In this document: piece after piece, positions 5,594 to 5,941 of the stretch
Numbering within the stretch: the first letter of the stretch is position 1
Layout of the letters: each line of letters opens with the position of its first letter
Assembly: GCA_017960705.1 (NCBI GenBank)
Contig: JAGCYR010000068.1
Span: 1 to 5,941, forward strand
From: Clostridia bacterium
GTDB lineage: Bacteria; Bacillota; Clostridia; Oscillospirales; CAG-272
Direction of reading: 5' to 3'
DNA length: 5,941 nt
Notes under the pieces: model-generated
Database searches by the model: none
Told to the model about the DNA's origin: nothing
Seen by the model: only the letters and a program-made list of their open reading frames with translations
Made by a program: the position numbers and the translations under genes

Positions 5594-5941
5594 TCAGAGC
5601 TCCACGACCTCGATCCCGAGGATGGCAGAGAGGTTGCGGATCGCCTGACGGTTGTCGCCGTAGGTGATGATGTAGTGCTGGCAGGCGACGTTCTCGGCGA
5701 AGCGTTCGACGTCGGGGATCTTGATCTCAAGCGCGGAGAGCTGCGGCGCGGGCTGATCCCAGCCGCACTCCTCCCACTTCGGAGGATTCTTGCCGTCGCC
5801 GAGGATGATCTGCATGGTGTACTTGCCGTCCTTGAAGGTCAGGCGCGACATCGTGACCGTCCCGGTCTTGACCTTCGAGACGTTCAGGATGCCCTGATCG
5901 AGCAGACCGAAGGCGGCGGGAAGCACCGTGTAGGTATGGCC
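5594..5941 (-). CDS. L-fucose/L-arabinose isomerase-family protein, C-terminal part (5' end outside window)
   Basis: The open frame runs from the window edge (GHTYTVLPAAFG) to a TGA, giving 115 visible residues. Recognisable pieces of the C-terminal domain of fucose/arabinose-type ketol isomerases are the beta-barrel strand TVTMSRLTFKDGKYTMQI (about 30-47) and the ending FAENVACQHYIITYGDN (about 82-98) followed by LGIEVVEL. These isomerases are about 450-590 residues, need a divalent metal, and interconvert free aldoses and ketoses in the cytoplasm; the metal ligands lie mostly upstream and cannot be checked. A GTG at 5926 is in frame but is an internal valine codon, as the frame is open to the edge and matches the family there. 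It is the first visible gene of the operon, 12 nt before the kinase ATG, an isomerase-kinase pair typical of deoxyhexose and pentose catabolism. The exact sugar is unknown. Confidence 0.78.
   Translation of the reverse strand, partial: GHTYTVLPAAFGLLDQGILNVSKVKTGTVTMSRLTFKDGKYTMQIILGDGKNPPKWEECGWDQPAPQLSALEIKIPDVERFAENVACQHYIITYGDNRQAIRNLSAILGIEVVEL

Overview
The window is GC-rich with compact gene packing. It looks like chromosomal DNA of an anaerobic Firmicute, probably a GC-rich uncultured member of the Clostridia. This is inferred from the RuvB style, the purine-rich ribosome binding sites, the intrinsic terminator and the gene content; no rRNA or other firm taxonomic marker is present.

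Layout: the left edge (1-494, + strand) holds the 3' half of ruvB, the Holliday junction branch-migration motor. It ends at a strong hairpin with T-runs on both sides (507-549), which can stop transcription from either direction. Everything from 552 to the right edge lies on the minus strand and reads as one operon of seven genes. In transcription order these are: the C-terminal part of an L-fucose/L-arabinose isomerase-family protein (cut by the window edge), an FGGY carbohydrate kinase, an archaeal-type triosephosphate-isomerase-like protein, a stand-alone SIS-domain sugar-phosphate isomerase related to KdsD/GutQ, an enlarged YjbQ/UPF0047 protein, a fructose-6-phosphate-aldolase-type transaldolase, and an EamA/DMT membrane transporter. 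Junctions are tight: a 12-nt gap, overlaps of 8 and 4 nt, then gaps of 39, 10 and 22 nt.

Taken together, the operon looks like a catabolic route for an unusual sugar or sugar alcohol. An aldose is isomerised to a ketose, the ketose is phosphorylated, the phosphate is rearranged by one or both isomerases, and a Schiff-base aldolase cleaves it to trioses that enter glycolysis. The substrate cannot be read from the sequence, and I know of no described pathway with exactly this set of enzymes. The main points for a second look are the pathway as a whole, the SIS protein with two changed catalytic positions, the divergent long YjbQ protein, and a clamp-binding-like peptide at the RuvB C-terminus. 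No mobile element, CRISPR array, tRNA or rRNA was seen, and no gap between genes exceeds about 60 nt.
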